From positions 2,418,001 through 2,482,000 of the forward strand of contig JAKUDP010000001.1 in assembly GCA_022570795.1 (NCBI GenBank): 64,000 nt of DNA, in the 5' to 3' direction. This document shows positions 22,026 through 34,991 of this stretch, piece after piece (the stretch's first letter is position 1; each line of letters opens with the position of its first letter). The translations under genes were made by a program, and so were the position numbers. The DNA is from Sphaerulina vaccinii. Taxonomy: Eukaryota > Ascomycota > Dothideomycetes > Mycosphaerellales > Mycosphaerellaceae. The notes under the pieces are model-generated. The model was not told where the DNA came from. It saw nothing but the letters and a program-made list of their open reading frames with translations, and did no database searches.

Positions 22026-23156
22026 GTTGACTATCGTAAGCTAGCTGTCGGGAATGATGCAATGGGCAGAAGGTGTAGTGGCTACTCAATCAGACCGTGA
22101 AGCTGAACAGGTGAAATGACGAAACAGGAACAGCTACAAGAGATGCGCAAAGAAATACCAGCTCACATTTCGTTGTACCTTGATAGCTACACCAAGCTAA
22201 TGGTGGGATGTGGGATGGGCAACGTCAGACAACAGGAACAGCACATTGCTATCGTATCGATTGCGCGGGACATCTGCAGCCCACATGGCTAGCAAGCTTG
22301 AGATGCTTGACCGCCATGATCTTGTAATTTGATTTGACAAGAGTCGCGGAGAGAAGCTTGTTTCTTCGTGCCGGTGATTCCGCTTGTGTGCCGCCAGATT
22401 TGACCAGGATGCCACAATCTTGCTGTTCCGATCGTGGTGTTCCAGATCAGCTCTTAATATCCTTCTCCATGCTATGCCACTCTTGCTTGTTACAGCACAG
22501 CATATCTGTTGTGATTTTGGCGATTGATGTAGAAATATCATGAATAAAGCGTTTCTAAGCACCGATCTGTGTGATCATCACACACGTTACGTAACCATGA
22601 ACAGGCTTAGCAAGCAAAGTTGAGTGTCCGCGTACACATGGCAGGCTCTCGTTCGTGGCTAGTGCTCGTGACCGAGAGTCAGGCTTATATGTGAAGGTCT
22701 TTGCTAGCCTCTCCACGATCTTGCATGGTCTATGCTATGCCATGCTATGCTGTACACGCCGCAGCAAGTCATTGGAGAGCTGGAAGTCAAAGAGCTGCTG
22801 TTGGAGCATGAGTGTAACCACTCTATTTCTTGCAATATTGCTACCAGTCATGCAGCCCAGCACAGATATAGTGCGCAACGGGAGCGACCATTTTCCTCAA
22901 GGTTGAGAGCCTCGCCCTTCCTGCTTGACCATGATCCGAGGACTTGAAGAGCTGGTTGATCTCGCGCTTCGTTGATCGTTCATCATCTTGATACCACGTA
23001 CAGTCTATTCCGTGGTTTCCTGAGCGCAGAGCGCTCACTTTTGCGAGAATCGCAGGCAATAGCCTTTTGTCCGAGCACTTTGCTCGCTTGTCGTGATCCA
23101 GCCATTCTTCAGCTACGGAGCCACATGTTCGATGGCATCCATGCCAGGTCTCTATT
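22026..23156. other. Intergenic, 1.1 kb
   Basis: Upstream of the decarboxylase and downstream of the Zn2Cys6 gene. I see no gene. A short ATGCT-type direct repeat sits near 22730-22752. Confidence 0.5.
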
Positions 23157-25820
23157 CTACATGATATCCTGTATGCTGATGCGACTGCTCCCGGCGACAG
23201 CAGAACCACTCCCGTTATTGTTACCATTGGCAGTGACTTGGCCATTCCCCTGCCCGCCATGAGGGTTTGGCGACATAGTGGGTTGGGGTGGATGCGGTGG
23301 GTATGGCGAGGGTGCAAGATTTGGCTGCATGTGTGCTGCTGAGTACGATGGTGGATGGCCAGAAGTCATCTTCGCCGGAGGAGCCGATGGAGGTCGCTGA
23401 GCTTGCGGTTGAGGCTGACATTGAGGTGCCTGCTGCTGCTGCTGATTAGGCGGAACTCCTTGCTGGTGTTCTTGCAGCTGCTCTAGGGTCCGCCGAACGT
23501 GGTCCCAGCCGCCCCAGGATCGAAGCTCTTGCTCACTCAGAGTACTGGTAGATAGCTGCTCAGCTGCCAGAACCGGTTTGTCTCCTGGATGGCCGTTGAC
23601 TACCACTTGATGTTGATGAAGATTGGTACCCGTTTCGCTGCCATTCCAAACCCAAGCATCATCGGCACTACCTTGCATGTCCCCACTGGCGTATGCTAGT
23701 AGCTCCTCGTCTGTCTCGAGATGCTGTTGAGTTGCTCCAGCCTGCAGCTTCGATATAAGTCGATCCAGGAAGAACGCAAGATGTCTGCCGCATGCGACAT
23801 TGAGCTTGCGAAGATCACCAATGGCAAGAGAAACATGGGTCAGCATCAATGCCGCATTGAACTCGCCCCGGAGACAAAGTACCAATTGACACCTCCACAG
23901 ATGCGCACAGAAGAAAGCCGGAGTCATTGTTCGTATCATCGACGCCCAGCTGGTAAGATGCCCTGGCGACATGAAGCCCTGGTTCGGCGATGTAGCAGGA
24001 TGCTGCATGGTACGGTGAACATAGTTCGCGGACTCCTTGCCAATATTGACACATCTGTCCAACGCGTCCCTCCGGTCAGCCAAGCGACATGCTGGAGACA
24101 GATTGTGTCGGTATAGGTGGAACATCTGAACCTGCAGACTGCATCCTGCAGTAAGGAGTCGCGGATCTAGGGGTGCCTGCGAGGTGCTTGGGAAAGGCTC
24201 GGGCCAGGAAGCCATGATCGATCGGAAATGCTCATCGCAAGTGGCAAGTGTGGACGCAGCTATCGTTTGTGATTTGAGCGTCTTCTTGATTTGAGCGGTG
24301 GTACGTGTCACCAAGATGACTGCCATCAAGCCACTTGTCGTCGCTTGGTTCGGAGGCGGCATCACGATACCATTGGGTCGTATACACTCATCATCGACCG
24401 GTACAGGTTCGCTAACGTCGTAGTCGTTGTCGTCAATCATCAATGGTCGGCCAAACTCCAGAGAGACGACGCTGTGATGGTGGTTAGCATTATGACGTCC
24501 AGCACGATACTGTAGGCTGTACGCTCACCGATCCCAATTGTACACGCTCCACCACACGCGCCGCCTCATCTCAGTGTCAAGCGGAGAGTATGGCCCTTGG
24601 TCCGTGTGAAGCCCAATGTCTTGTGATATCCGAACCGCCGATCCAAGCCACACCCATGCTGGCGAACGCAGGTTGATTTCAACGAAATAGATGCTGATGA
24701 GCAAGCTCGCTCGTACATGGTCGACAGTAAGTTCGTCGCACCACGTGTTCATGCTCGTTATGCAATGATTCAGATACTGTGCTCCAATAGATTCTTCATT
24801 GGGATTGCTAGATTGTGGGTCGCCCAAAGTCCCACAAGCCAGTACTACGTAGAATAGTGCAACCCAGATATGCCGTGATTGCTGAAAGCTTCCAGTCCTG
24901 TAGAGATCCTCGTACTCCTGCATGAATGTAGGCATATGAAGATGAGGTGCGTAGAGATGGACCGAGCCACGGTAGTGTGCAATCAAACGGTCTGCCACAT
25001 GCTTCGGTGGAAGAGCATGATTTGGATGTGGGTATGTTGGTTGTGGCCCGAATTGTCGATAGGGTGGTGGAGCTTTGAAGACTCCTTTGCCATATACTCG
25101 AAGATTTCTCCTCACTTCATCGAATCCTTCAATGATTGGTGGAGATGGGCGTCGTTCCTTTGCGGTATTCTCAGGCAGTAGTAGAGCTGGCACATCGGAC
25201 GTTGCAGGTACTGACTGTCCTGGTCCTTCTTGAACCATGCCCCGGAGTTGGTTGATTTGCTGCTTGGCCATAGAAAGCTGTTTTTCGAGGTCCTGTACCT
25301 GTTTGATGGAAGACATTCTACGGTTTGTTTCCTTAGTGAATTGGCATTTGACTCCACGACTCGAGCACTCGGAACAACTGGTGGTGTCTGTAGCATCACA
25401 TTTGACCTTGCGCTCGCGGCATGCATCGCAACTCGGGTCCTTGCGACGCTGGCGGTAGGCCCGCTTTTGTTGAGCAGAAAGTGCTGCCGCGCTCGAATGG
25501 GACGGCGATATGCCGGGTGTCGACATGCCAGACTCATTGTTCAAGTACGAATCTGGTGCCAGTCCTTGGCCAGATGGAGGTCCTGACATGTAACCATACT
25601 GCGGAGAGACCCCATTCGGAGGCGCTTGCATCATAGCAGGAGAAGCAGGTCGATTGGCAAACTGTTGGTGTACATCCGGTGAAGGATATATGGCACCTGC
25701 ATGAGGCATAGGAGCCGGGCCTTGAGCATTGGGAGGCGGAGGATATGGCGCAGGTGCTCGATGAGCTGATGATTGCTCTGGCTGGGAGTGTTGTTGATTG
25801 TTGGGGTCCATCGCGTTCAT
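23157..25820 (-). CDS. Zn(II)2Cys6 transcription factor, Gln-rich C-terminus
   Basis: Two exons (25820-24529 and 24471-23157) with a 57-bp intron joining WDR-VVSLEFGRPLM in frame; 868 aa. It is a fungal binuclear zinc-cluster regulator. Proline/glutamine-rich residues 1-120 precede the cluster SCDACRERKVKCDATDTTSC...CSSRGVKC at about 130-160. A linker and short coiled coil follow (IKQVQDLEKQLSMAKQQINQ). The middle-homology region covers the centre, with signatures such as RRRVWWSVYNWDR. The last 130 residues are Q/P-rich, with polyglutamine and a GNNNGSGS stretch, suggesting an activation domain. I chose the ATG at 25820 because the frame upstream lacks a good start. I do not recognise a specific orthologue; the cluster is distinctive (CDATDTTSCSECSSRG). 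Confidence 0.85.
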
Positions 25821-28148
25821 GCTACGAGATGTGTGATCCTCGTGGATGTATTGAAATATTTTCAGGTTCCGATTGAGACATGCAGACGGGAAGTCAAGCC
25901 TCAGGGCGTCGTGGCGAGAGGCTTCAGTCCAAGACCGGAGATCTCGTGGCACGCCTGTCGCCACGTGCGAGAGCACGTTTTCGTGGAGTGTTCCAGTTGT
26001 CGCAAGCGCTTGTTGGGTTTGTTGGAGCTCACGTACAAAAGCGAAGCAGCTCCCTCAATGCCGAATGGGAGGCCGAGGCACGGAGCAGACTCCAAGGATG
26101 CAGTGATCAGAATTACTTCAGCTCGAGAGGGCGGTTCAGAAGAGACTGTCGTCGTCGACCAGCAGGGCGGCGGATCAAATTGGCAACGAGAAGGTCGGAG
26201 AGCCAGAACCAGAACCTGGAGAAGGAAAGCGGTGCGTCTGTCGGCTGGTGCCAGCAGTGGGCAATCGAGACGTAGGGTCTTCGGCAAGTAGTGTGGTCTT
26301 CAGATGCAGGACAGGACAAGCAGGCATTGTTAGAGTTAACCACGCGCGGGAGCTGGCTCGTCATTCGCTGGGAGCCCGAAATGGCAAGGGCAACGGGAAT
26401 GGGGCTAGTTCGAGTGGTGTTGTGTACCACGCTGCTGGGCACCGTTCGAACACAAACAAATAACGAAATGCACTGCGCGCGCGTTTGGCAGACGCAGAGA
26501 CGACACACGTTTGGAGGCAAGGGGCGCTCGCTCCCGTCGTCGGGTGTCGGCTGCAGCAAATCCACCCACAGGAACCGGCAAACTGTTTTTCGCAGCAGTC
26601 GTGCGTGCTTGCAGCGATGCACCAAGTCTGATAATGCCAGTCTAGCCCTCTGGCTACTGCATCTACCGGACTGGGGTCCCACACGCGATCAACCCCTTCT
26701 CACCACCATCATTGCAGCTGCCCGCAGCCTGTCTGCCAGGCCAGGAAGGACTACTGCGTGCATCTGCATCTCACAGAGGCTCGGCCACCGAACCCGCATC
26801 CAAGCGAAGTGCTGGTTCGAGCCGGTTTCCAACATTGTCTGCGTGTTGTGAGTCAAGGGACAGAGTCGATCGACAGTCGTGCTGCCTTGCTCTGTCTTCT
26901 GTGATGTTAATTGCTCGATCTGCGCCGTCTGGCCAGACCATGATATGCGCTGCTCTCTACGCTCGTTGGTGCAATAAAATCGTGGGCCGATTGTGTTCGC
27001 GATGATGATGGTAGACCCCGAAACGAGCGCGCGAACGATGGATAAGCCATAAAAGCCACCCGCCTTCTACGACGGCTTCTAGAAGATCTTACTTCGCGCC
27101 CTGTTCTGCCGCCGGAGTAAGGAGGCCAATCACGCAAACCTGGAATGAATGCGCTAGGAGAAGCGTGGGAAAATTTTGACGACTGAGTGCATATTCATCG
27201 ACGCCAACTTGGCCAAGTGAATGGCATTGGACCTCGGATCGGAAGTGATAGTGTTCAGAGAAAGTGGCTGTAATTTGCCTCGATAGAGTACCGACTTGTG
27301 CCTCAAAAACAGCAAGTGCAGGAACACGGTGAGACACTGCGAATCGGCTGCTCTCCTGACCGAGTGGAAGATGTGGCTGCCATGCCATGGTTCTCCACGT
27401 GAGCAGTTGCCGAACAAGCACAGTTTCATCACACAACTCAAATATGGTTGTCCGCTGCCTTACATCCAAGTCCTGGAGACACAATTCGCAAATTCTGGTC
27501 CATGACTGCAGAATGTTGGCAGCACTGTCGACCAGCACGAATTGGTGATTCAGGACAGTACGGAAGACGAAGCCGCAATTGCCGCTCTCGTCACCTTGTA
27601 CGCAGGGCTGCTGATCGTCGCAGTGGCCGAATTTAGACGGCGGCAGTCCTCCGGAATGCTCTACCTCACCTCAGCACAGACTGACCACTCCAGCGGAGCG
27701 AAGTGAAGTGGATTAATAGCGACCCATGATCATGACATAAAGGACCGATTCAGTGGTGATGCGTGCACAATGATGATGCGAGGAGGTTTCAAGCAAGGTG
27801 CAGACTGCTTCTTGTTGATGCGTGCTCTTCGACGTGGCTGAATATGCCAAGCAATAACAGGTTTGTGTGCAGTTCAGTATACCAGATGTTCGCAGTATCA
27901 TTTGGCATATCAGCCAAAGACTATCAAACGTACAGTTGTAGCAAACCTCCAAGCATGATGGCTTGTTGTCACGCTTTCGGAGCGCGCCGATATCTTTCTG
28001 GCACGAGCAAGAGTCTGCAAAACTTCGTTTGCATGCGCGTCCACTATGACCATGTAACCTATCCTACGCATACTATGCACTTTTCCTGCTCTTGACCTCT
28101 TGCTCGACACCTCACTGAAACTCGTCCTCCCTCTCACCATACTACAAG
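25821..28148. other. Intergenic, 2.3 kb, divergent
   Basis: A long divergent spacer upstream of a regulator gene and of the adenine deaminase gene. Open frames up to about 186 codons occur on both strands (for example 26291-26851), but they overlap each other and have no recognisable domains. Long leaders with upstream ORFs for the regulator are plausible. Confidence 0.45.
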
Positions 28149-29271
28149 ATGTGTAATCAGGAATTCCGATCGTTCTTGAAGTCGCTGCCAAAATGCGAGC
28201 ATCACATGCATCTGGAAGGGGCACTTACTCCTCAGGTTCTGTTCAAGTTGGCAGCGAAAAACAAGATCACACTTCCAGTCGAAGACCAAGCATTCACCTC
28301 GCCGGTAGCACTACTCAAACGCTATGATAGCTTCACATCTCTCGACGACTTTCTGCACTACTACTACATCGGCATGAGTGTCCTGATCGACGCATCCGAT
28401 TTTGAGAGCCTGGCATGGGACTACTTTGAGCACGCATCCGTCGACGGAGTAGCTCACGCTGAGGTATGTTGAACATCATCTGAACAACTTTTGGCAAGCG
28501 TTCACTAAAGACTGCCAGGTCTTCTTTGACCCGCAGGCTCACATCTCCCGAGGAGTATCTTACGACACTGTTCTTGCTGGCTTCAATGCAGCTCGAGCAC
28601 GAGCAAGCAGTGAGCTTGGTATCACCAGTGAGCTGATATGCTGCTTCTTACGACATCTGCCTGTTCTCGATTGTGTTTCCACCTTCAATCTCCCCGACAT
28701 CCAGGCCAGTTACAAACGAGGAGACATCATTGGTATTGGCCTGGACTCCTCCGAGAATGGCTTTCCCCCAGAGACGTTCAAGGAGATATACCAGGGTGCG
28801 AAAGTGCTTGGACTTCGACGTACTGCTCACGCAGGCGAGGAGGGTCCTGCTCAGTACATTAAGAATGCTTTTGATGACCTCGACGTGGAACGAATCGATC
28901 ATGGTATTCGACTGGCGGAGGATGATGAGCTTCTCAAGCGAGTCGCAGCAGCTGGGACGCTCTTGACCGTCTGCCCTATGAGCAATGTGCTCCTGAGATG
29001 TGTCTCTCGAGTCGCGGAAGTTCCTATCAGAAAGTTCATCGATGCGGGTGTCAAGTTCTCGATCAACTCCGATGACCCAGCTTACTTTGGAAACAACTAC
29101 ATCCTGGACAATTACGTGGCTGTGCAAGATGCATTTGATCTAACAGTGGCGGACTGGAAGCAGATCTGCCAGAATAGCATCGAAGGCAGTTGGTGTCAGC
29201 AGGCAAGGAAAGACGAGATGTTGCTGCAGCTGGAGGAAACCATCCGCAGTTGGCAAGCAGCACATTCATGA
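28149..29271 (+). CDS. AAH1: Adenine deaminase
   Basis: Two exons (28149-28463 and 28519-29271) with a 55-bp intron (GTATGT...TGCCAG) joining AHAE-VFFDPQAH; 355 aa. The enzyme deaminates adenine to hypoxanthine in purine salvage. Zinc-site motifs are visible: KCEHHMHLEGAL at the N-terminus, HAGEEGPAQY, HGIRLAEDDELL, CPMSNVLL and INSDDPAYFG. The LICCFLRHLP and IGLDSSENGFPPE blocks favour the fungal Aah1-type adenine deaminase over a true adenosine deaminase. The length is close to that of yeast Aah1 as I remember it. Confidence 0.9.
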
Positions 29272-30212
29272 AGCATGGAGGTTCTGTGACAAATATGGGA
29301 ACCACCGATGACCTGGCCTGCACAGATTCCAAGTGCCAATAATGTTGTTGAGAGAAAGATCAACGAAGAGGGACTCTCCATGGCTGCGGCAAGATCCAGA
29401 TCGACTTCGACGGTGGCTTGAAATACGAGGTTAGTCTCCAGATGATTGGAGACTTCGCGACATGCGTCTAACTAGAACGGCAGCCTGCTAAGGCTCGCGT
29501 TGGCGTTGTCTATGGTTGCAGCACGGGTAGGGCACTAGCATCATACCTTCTATACTAGGCTGGTGGTATCGGGTCGGTTCAAGAAGGTACTGTACTGTAT
29601 GGTATTCTTTGGAACGGCTGGCTGGATGACCATCTGCTAGATAATGACTTCACGAAAACGGTCCGTGGCACGACTCGTGCAGGAGGGACGCGTGGTCTCC
29701 TGTCGCCAAAGCCCATACTATCGCACTCTCGTGGACCTTCGATTCGTACTGCACAAATTTCGCCTCATTGATGCCTGTTGTACAACTCCTCAATGTGCTC
29801 TGCCCAAATCGCTGCAACGCTTAAGCCTGATGAGAGTCCAATGTAACTCATCGCGCCAGAATATCCTCTTTAGTATCTCAATCACAAAAGCATGTCCATC
29901 TTATCGCACTTGTACGCCTCGACGCCCTGGCAGTTCCATGCCATGCCTGCCGCGTCTCGATAACTGTTTCAATCAAAAGAAAGTCGTTCATATTCATTCG
30001 CTCAATGCGCTGTTCGTCATGGCCGTCCAGCTGCTTTTCAAAAGTATCAACAGAGAAGGTTCGGACTGAATTTAAAGGATCGAATAGTATCGCACATCCG
30101 CTGGACGGCGTCAACTAGTATTGTTGTTGTTGGTAATTCGAGGGACCAGCCCCTGTGCCTGGGTCGTGTGAAGGTGTCCTGGAATATGCGTGTAAGCCTT
30201 TCTTCACGCAGC
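29272..30212. other. Convergent intergenic, 0.9 kb
   Basis: Between the 3' ends of adenine deaminase and a Zn2Cys6 gene. A 141-codon frame at 29644-30069 has no recognisable features and is left unannotated. Confidence 0.5.
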
Positions 30213-31918
30213 TCAGGTCCATATCGGATTTGGCGTAGGTACGAACCCTCCTCGAAACCCGCCTAGCGAGTACCCGTAGAACTGCTGTTCTTCCTGCGCC
30301 GTATACGACTGGGGTGGGAAGCCTGGCGAAGGCATTGCTCCCCACTGTGACTGCACAGAAGTGAAGCTAGACTGTTGGCTGGGGACTTCAAGGTAGGACG
30401 CGTGCGTTGTAGCCGGCTGGGTCGGTACTGGATGCAAGAGCGAGGGCGCAAACGCTGGACTGAGGTTGCCGATGCTCGTGTAGGTCAGTGTCTCGGGGTT
30501 GACCATCATCGGGGAGCCTTGTTGCATCGCCATTTGTTGCGACTGAATGACTCTATTCCTGAAACCGAGTGCCATTTGCTGGGGAAACTGCATCAAAGAA
30601 GCAATCTCCATCGAGTTCTGATCCGTCGCTCGTTGCGATTGCATCGCATTTGTGACATTTATGATCTGCTCGAGTGGTGACAATGCTACTCTGGCACAGA
30701 ATGCGGACCCAAGATCCGGATAAAGTGGCTCCAACGCGAGCGCTGCTGCATAAAAGTGTGAAAGTGTCAGCAGCGCAGGACCTTGCCCTCCTTGAGACTG
30801 CAATAGAAGCGTCGGCACCCAGAACAGCCATTTCCGCAGCAGGTATACGTGACTGTATTGCTCATCCGGTGTCTGTGCTGGGCTTGAGGCGTGCAATCGT
30901 TGCAGATATTGCAGAAGTTGGCCGATCCAGTACGATTCTGCCTCGTGTCCGGCTACGAACCGTTGAAGCCGCTGCGTCGCATGTATCGTATTGCCGAGGA
31001 TTGTGTTGCGGTCGTTCTGATCTAACGAGGGGCGCCGTGAAGGATAGGCGCCCACGAATAGGTCTTCCTCGCTGATATACTCGGCGAAAATCGATTCATG
31101 TTTCCAGGAGTGCATCGCTGACAAGACAGACTGAATGCCAGCACGCAATGATGACCAGCTCCGCCTACAAGCCACTGTCAGATCTCCATTCTGCTACCAT
31201 ACGCGTTCGTGTCACACAACTTACCAGTCAGTAGCTTGCCAAAGCAAGAGTAGTGAGCATGCCAGAACGGCGTCTGCATTCTGGTGGGAAAAGTTGCCAA
31301 TTGCCTCGTGCAGGCCTCGTAATGCGATCGTACCATGTTGAATGTGCAAGTTCCTCGTTTCGTTCGATGACCGACTCCATGCAAGATGGTTCGCGGAGAA
31401 AGACAGCAAAGCATGCATAACATACGGGTAGGATGCGGCAATCGAGAGAAACTTTGGCACTTTCTGGGTCCATATCGTCAGATTGGATGTGCCCTTGAGC
31501 ATGAGATCGTTTGAGATCGCCGACAAGTGATGAATGAGTCGCAGATCATTCTTAGTGTACTCATGCGTTTGAGGTGGTGGAAAGACCTGCAGTCCAGGAT
31601 AGGGAAAGCTGCCCGTCTGCTGCCAGAGGTCGATTCGACTTTCGGTGCCAGGAGAGAAGGACAGTTGAGTCTGCTCTGGACTTGATTGACTTTCAGTGTC
31701 TGAGCCAATGTTTTCCATGTAGTCGCATCGCACTTGATGCTTGGTGCAATTCCGACTGCGCGTTCTATCAGTACTGGTCGTTCTGCATCGCTTTGCAGAC
31801 GTTCTTACCATTGCGGGAAGGTCTCGTCACAACGAATATGCCTGCGCTTGCAAGTCTTGCATCCCTTTCGACTCTTCGTGTGACTTCTCCGCGAAGGACC
31901 AGTACCTTGACCTGCCAT
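30213..31918 (-). CDS. Zn(II)2Cys6 transcription factor with split zinc cluster
   Basis: Three exons (31918-31809, 31755-31225, 31164-30213), introns of 53 and 60 bp, 530 aa. The short first exon encodes MAGQGTGPSRRSHTKSRKG and the first three zinc-ligand cysteines (C20, C23, C30). The intron falls inside the codon for C37, and exon 2 supplies C40 and C47. The spliced cluster is CKTCKRRHIRCDETFPQC plus RNCTKHQVRC, of the Upc2/sterol-uptake-regulator type. A fungal-specific regulatory domain follows (IHHLSAISNDLML, YPYVMHALLSFSANHLA) and then a Q/S/P-rich C-terminus. Targets are unknown. Without exon 1 the gene would appear to lack a DNA-binding domain. Confidence 0.85.
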
Positions 31919-32457
31919 TGTCGAGTGGTACTAGCCTGCTCTGCGTCCGGAAGGAGTCCGTGATGGTCGTAGACTCGCGTAGCGAGAGCGGCTGAACGGT
32001 CGTCTGCCGAGTTGGCCTTGTGTTCTAGTCTGAGGTTCCTGGAAGTAGCTCCTTCGAGGTACGGAAAGGATCTGAAGAGTCGGTCGTGGGCTGTGCAAAG
32101 CACGAAAAGTGGCCTCCAAGTAGCGAGTGTAAGTGATATCTAAGCCCTGAGAGTGGGGAAAGGCGGTGTCGGATGTAGTCGTTGATGGTGATTATTTCGA
32201 GAGCGACTGTTGAACGGCACAAAGCGAATGTGTATGGTATCCTTCCAAGAGTGAGATTGAGCAGATAGTCACCGATCGAGAGGCGCTATGCTAAGTAAGT
32301 ATGTCGAAGCCAGATGGTATCAGGATCAATAATACCACCAAGACAGCTCGAAGCGTGGTATTGTACCTGACGAGCTGCAGTCGAGGAGCTGGAAATAGAC
32401 AGTGGTCATGCTAAGCTCAAATCGTCCTGGTAGGAAAGTACCCTGGACGGCGTGCAA

Positions 32458-32484
32458 GTGCCTGTGGTGCCTGTGGTGCCTGTG
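32458..32484. repeat. 9-bp tandem repeat, three copies
   Basis: Three head-to-tail copies of GTGCCTGTG in intergenic DNA. Confidence 0.8.
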
Positions 32485-34967
32485 ACCTAGAGAGGAGGGT
32501 CCTCGTGTATGACATCGGCATGCATGGCTACCGCCGGAAGACAAAAGGGTAAACGTCCAGATCACTCTTTCTACTCTCTACGCCTCGCTCGATCTTCTTA
32601 TGCTACGAAACTTATATCCCTAGGTAGGGCGAAGCCGGAAGATTCACACTATCGAATTTTTGAACGAGAAAGTCGTGTTTGTAGTGGTGTTGTACGCGAT
32701 TCTCTCAGGAAGCCCGTTTCCATTTTGCTGTCCACACCTTGGCATGGGCAGAGAATGGTTGCCAGCGTGCAAAAGAAGCTTTCGCCGTGTCCACACCCAC
32801 CTGGCAGACAATTGCGCTTGAGGCGGGTCGGCCATCGCTAGGCTGACAGCAGCCAGAAGCTCGGAGCACTGCTGCTGCATCTCTGCTTAGAATTTCGATT
32901 TATTCCATGCGACATCTTCACACTACCGCGCCTCAAGCGTGCAATGGCCAAAAGGCTTGAAACGGCCCTGGCGGCCCAATAGGGATCAGACCTCGCCGAT
33001 GCTGCATATGCCGTCGCTGCTGGGCCGACATCCCTCTCACCGAGAGAGATCCAGAGCCAGCGCCGCGGGAGGATGAGGAGCCTCCTCACAGCGGCACACA
33101 TTAGGCAAGAGGAATCGACTGCAGTGCTGCGATGATTCGGAGAGATCTGCAGGAACTGAATTGAGGCTCTTCCGGAGCACACAGGGACGCAGAGGGTGCC
33201 ACTCTGTCCGAGCTCCCGGGAGTTCGTGTTTCTCTGCTCAGCCTCTGTCAGACCGCTGAGCGGCGAAAGCGTCCGCGCCGGAGGTCGATGCGCCTCGTGC
33301 TTCTCCAGCGCCATTTGCACAAGCTGTGGCTGCGCGCGTGGTGCCCTGACGAGTGTCTCTCTGGCGAGTACCAGTCGATGTTACATTTTGCCAGGCTGGA
33401 CCGACGTCAAAATCTCAGTCCAAGACCTATAGCGCAACGCACACTGCGGGAGGCGCCACCTCCAAAAATAGCCCCAATAGTATGCTACTATTTGTTGTGT
33501 GAGAAAACATCAACGCCCACGACATGCTACTGTGTTCACGGACCGCTACGAGCAGACGTTTGGTTGGTGACTTGGATGTCCTGACCGCTGCATTCTCTGC
33601 CAGCATCCGGTGCAATCGGAGCGCCCATGTGGCTGGCTTGGAGCATTATTCTGTGCAGAAGACTAACTAAAACAAAGACCATGTCAGGCCTCCCGATCCA
33701 GTAGTTGTTCAGACACCTCGGAAGGTCGGGTGCTGCTGTGCGGCACTTCTTACCGACACCATGCCACGTTTGGTGTTGACGTGGGCAGCGGTGTTTGCTA
33801 GGTATACTGGATATAGGACTCTGCTGGAGTTGGCGTCGCTGACATGTCCAAAAACTCGCTTACTAGTAGCTACCCACCCCAGTCACCAAGTCACCTTCCC
33901 ACCTATGCTCTGAGATATACAAGGGCTGCCTGGTCTCGCATCGCAAGAGAGCCGCGAATGAACCGCTTTTACGAGTTCACCTGCCCGCAAATCCACCAGA
34001 TCAGAAGTGTTTTCCTCATCGACGTGCGAGCAGCAGAAAGATCCGCAGCACCGCAGGCACTCCATCTGTTGTGTGTTCATGTAACGGTTACCATTCCCCA
34101 TCTCCACCGGTGATGCATGACGTCGAAGATCTCTGTGCCACCGAAGACCTGAGACATCGGCTCTCTTTAGATTAGATCCTTAACATATCATTTAAGCCTC
34201 TGGTTTCAATCTGGACGTCGTATTGCTTGCAGATCGTCAACTTCCCCTCCTCACATAGCGCGTGTCGACGTTGCGAAAAGCATGTCAATTCACTCGACGG
34301 TCGGCAAAGACTCTTAGTTCGACGTAGATCTGGAAAACGCCTCAGCCGCATTTGATCCTATAAAAAGATTGCTCCCCGATTTTCAACGACACTACACATG
34401 TGCTAGTCTACTATGCAGAACATCTTCTAGTGCCCGTAACGTCCACTCCGGAGGGTAGGCGGGAACGCTGTCTCTCCTTGCGATAAAGGGCTATTTGACA
34501 CTTCTGCTTATGACACTGTGCGCTGATGACTGGGCATTGAGTTGCGGAGCAGTGTGTTACCTCATCATGCTCATCGCCGGCGCGCACTTCATCTGACGAT
34601 GAACGATAGCTTCGCACTCGCATAGAACGCGAAGGTGTAGCTTTGATGAGGCGCATCTGGACAAATTGATGATACTGTATTGATTTTGATGAGACTTCCA
34701 CAGCAGCCGAGGACAATCATCCCTGGTCTCCACTTGTAGGCATGGTGATGCTATGCAGCTACGTTGTGTGCTATCGTGGATCTCTATCGGAACTCATGGC
34801 GAGAAATGGCTATATTTGAAGATGTACTGTGCTGTGGAATGCATCTTTGCTTGGGGACTGGACTGTTCGTGTTCGTTGTTGGACGAGGATAAATAATAGA
34901 CTTGCTAGCAACCTATCGAACCTGGTCAATAATAATGCATTGCACAGCAAGGTTCCAAGTACCAAGC

Positions 34968-34991
34968 AGGTTCCCAGGTTCCCAGGTTCCC
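34968..34991. repeat. 8-bp tandem repeat, three copies
   Basis: Three perfect copies of AGGTTCCC, with a degenerate fourth (AAGGTTCCAAG) about 20 bp upstream. Confidence 0.8.

Noticed and set aside
26291..26851. 186-codon plus-strand frame, with an overlapping 189-codon minus frame
   Set aside because: Mutually overlapping frames of similar length on opposite strands with no recognisable motif; probably chance in GC-rich leader DNA.
27089..27538. 149-codon minus frame
   Set aside because: No recognisable motif, overlaps other frames, and lies in the divergent spacer between two genes.
28149..29271. Adenosine deaminase rather than adenine deaminase
   Set aside because: The LICCFLRHLP and GLDSSE blocks and the length match fungal Aah1-type adenine deaminase better.
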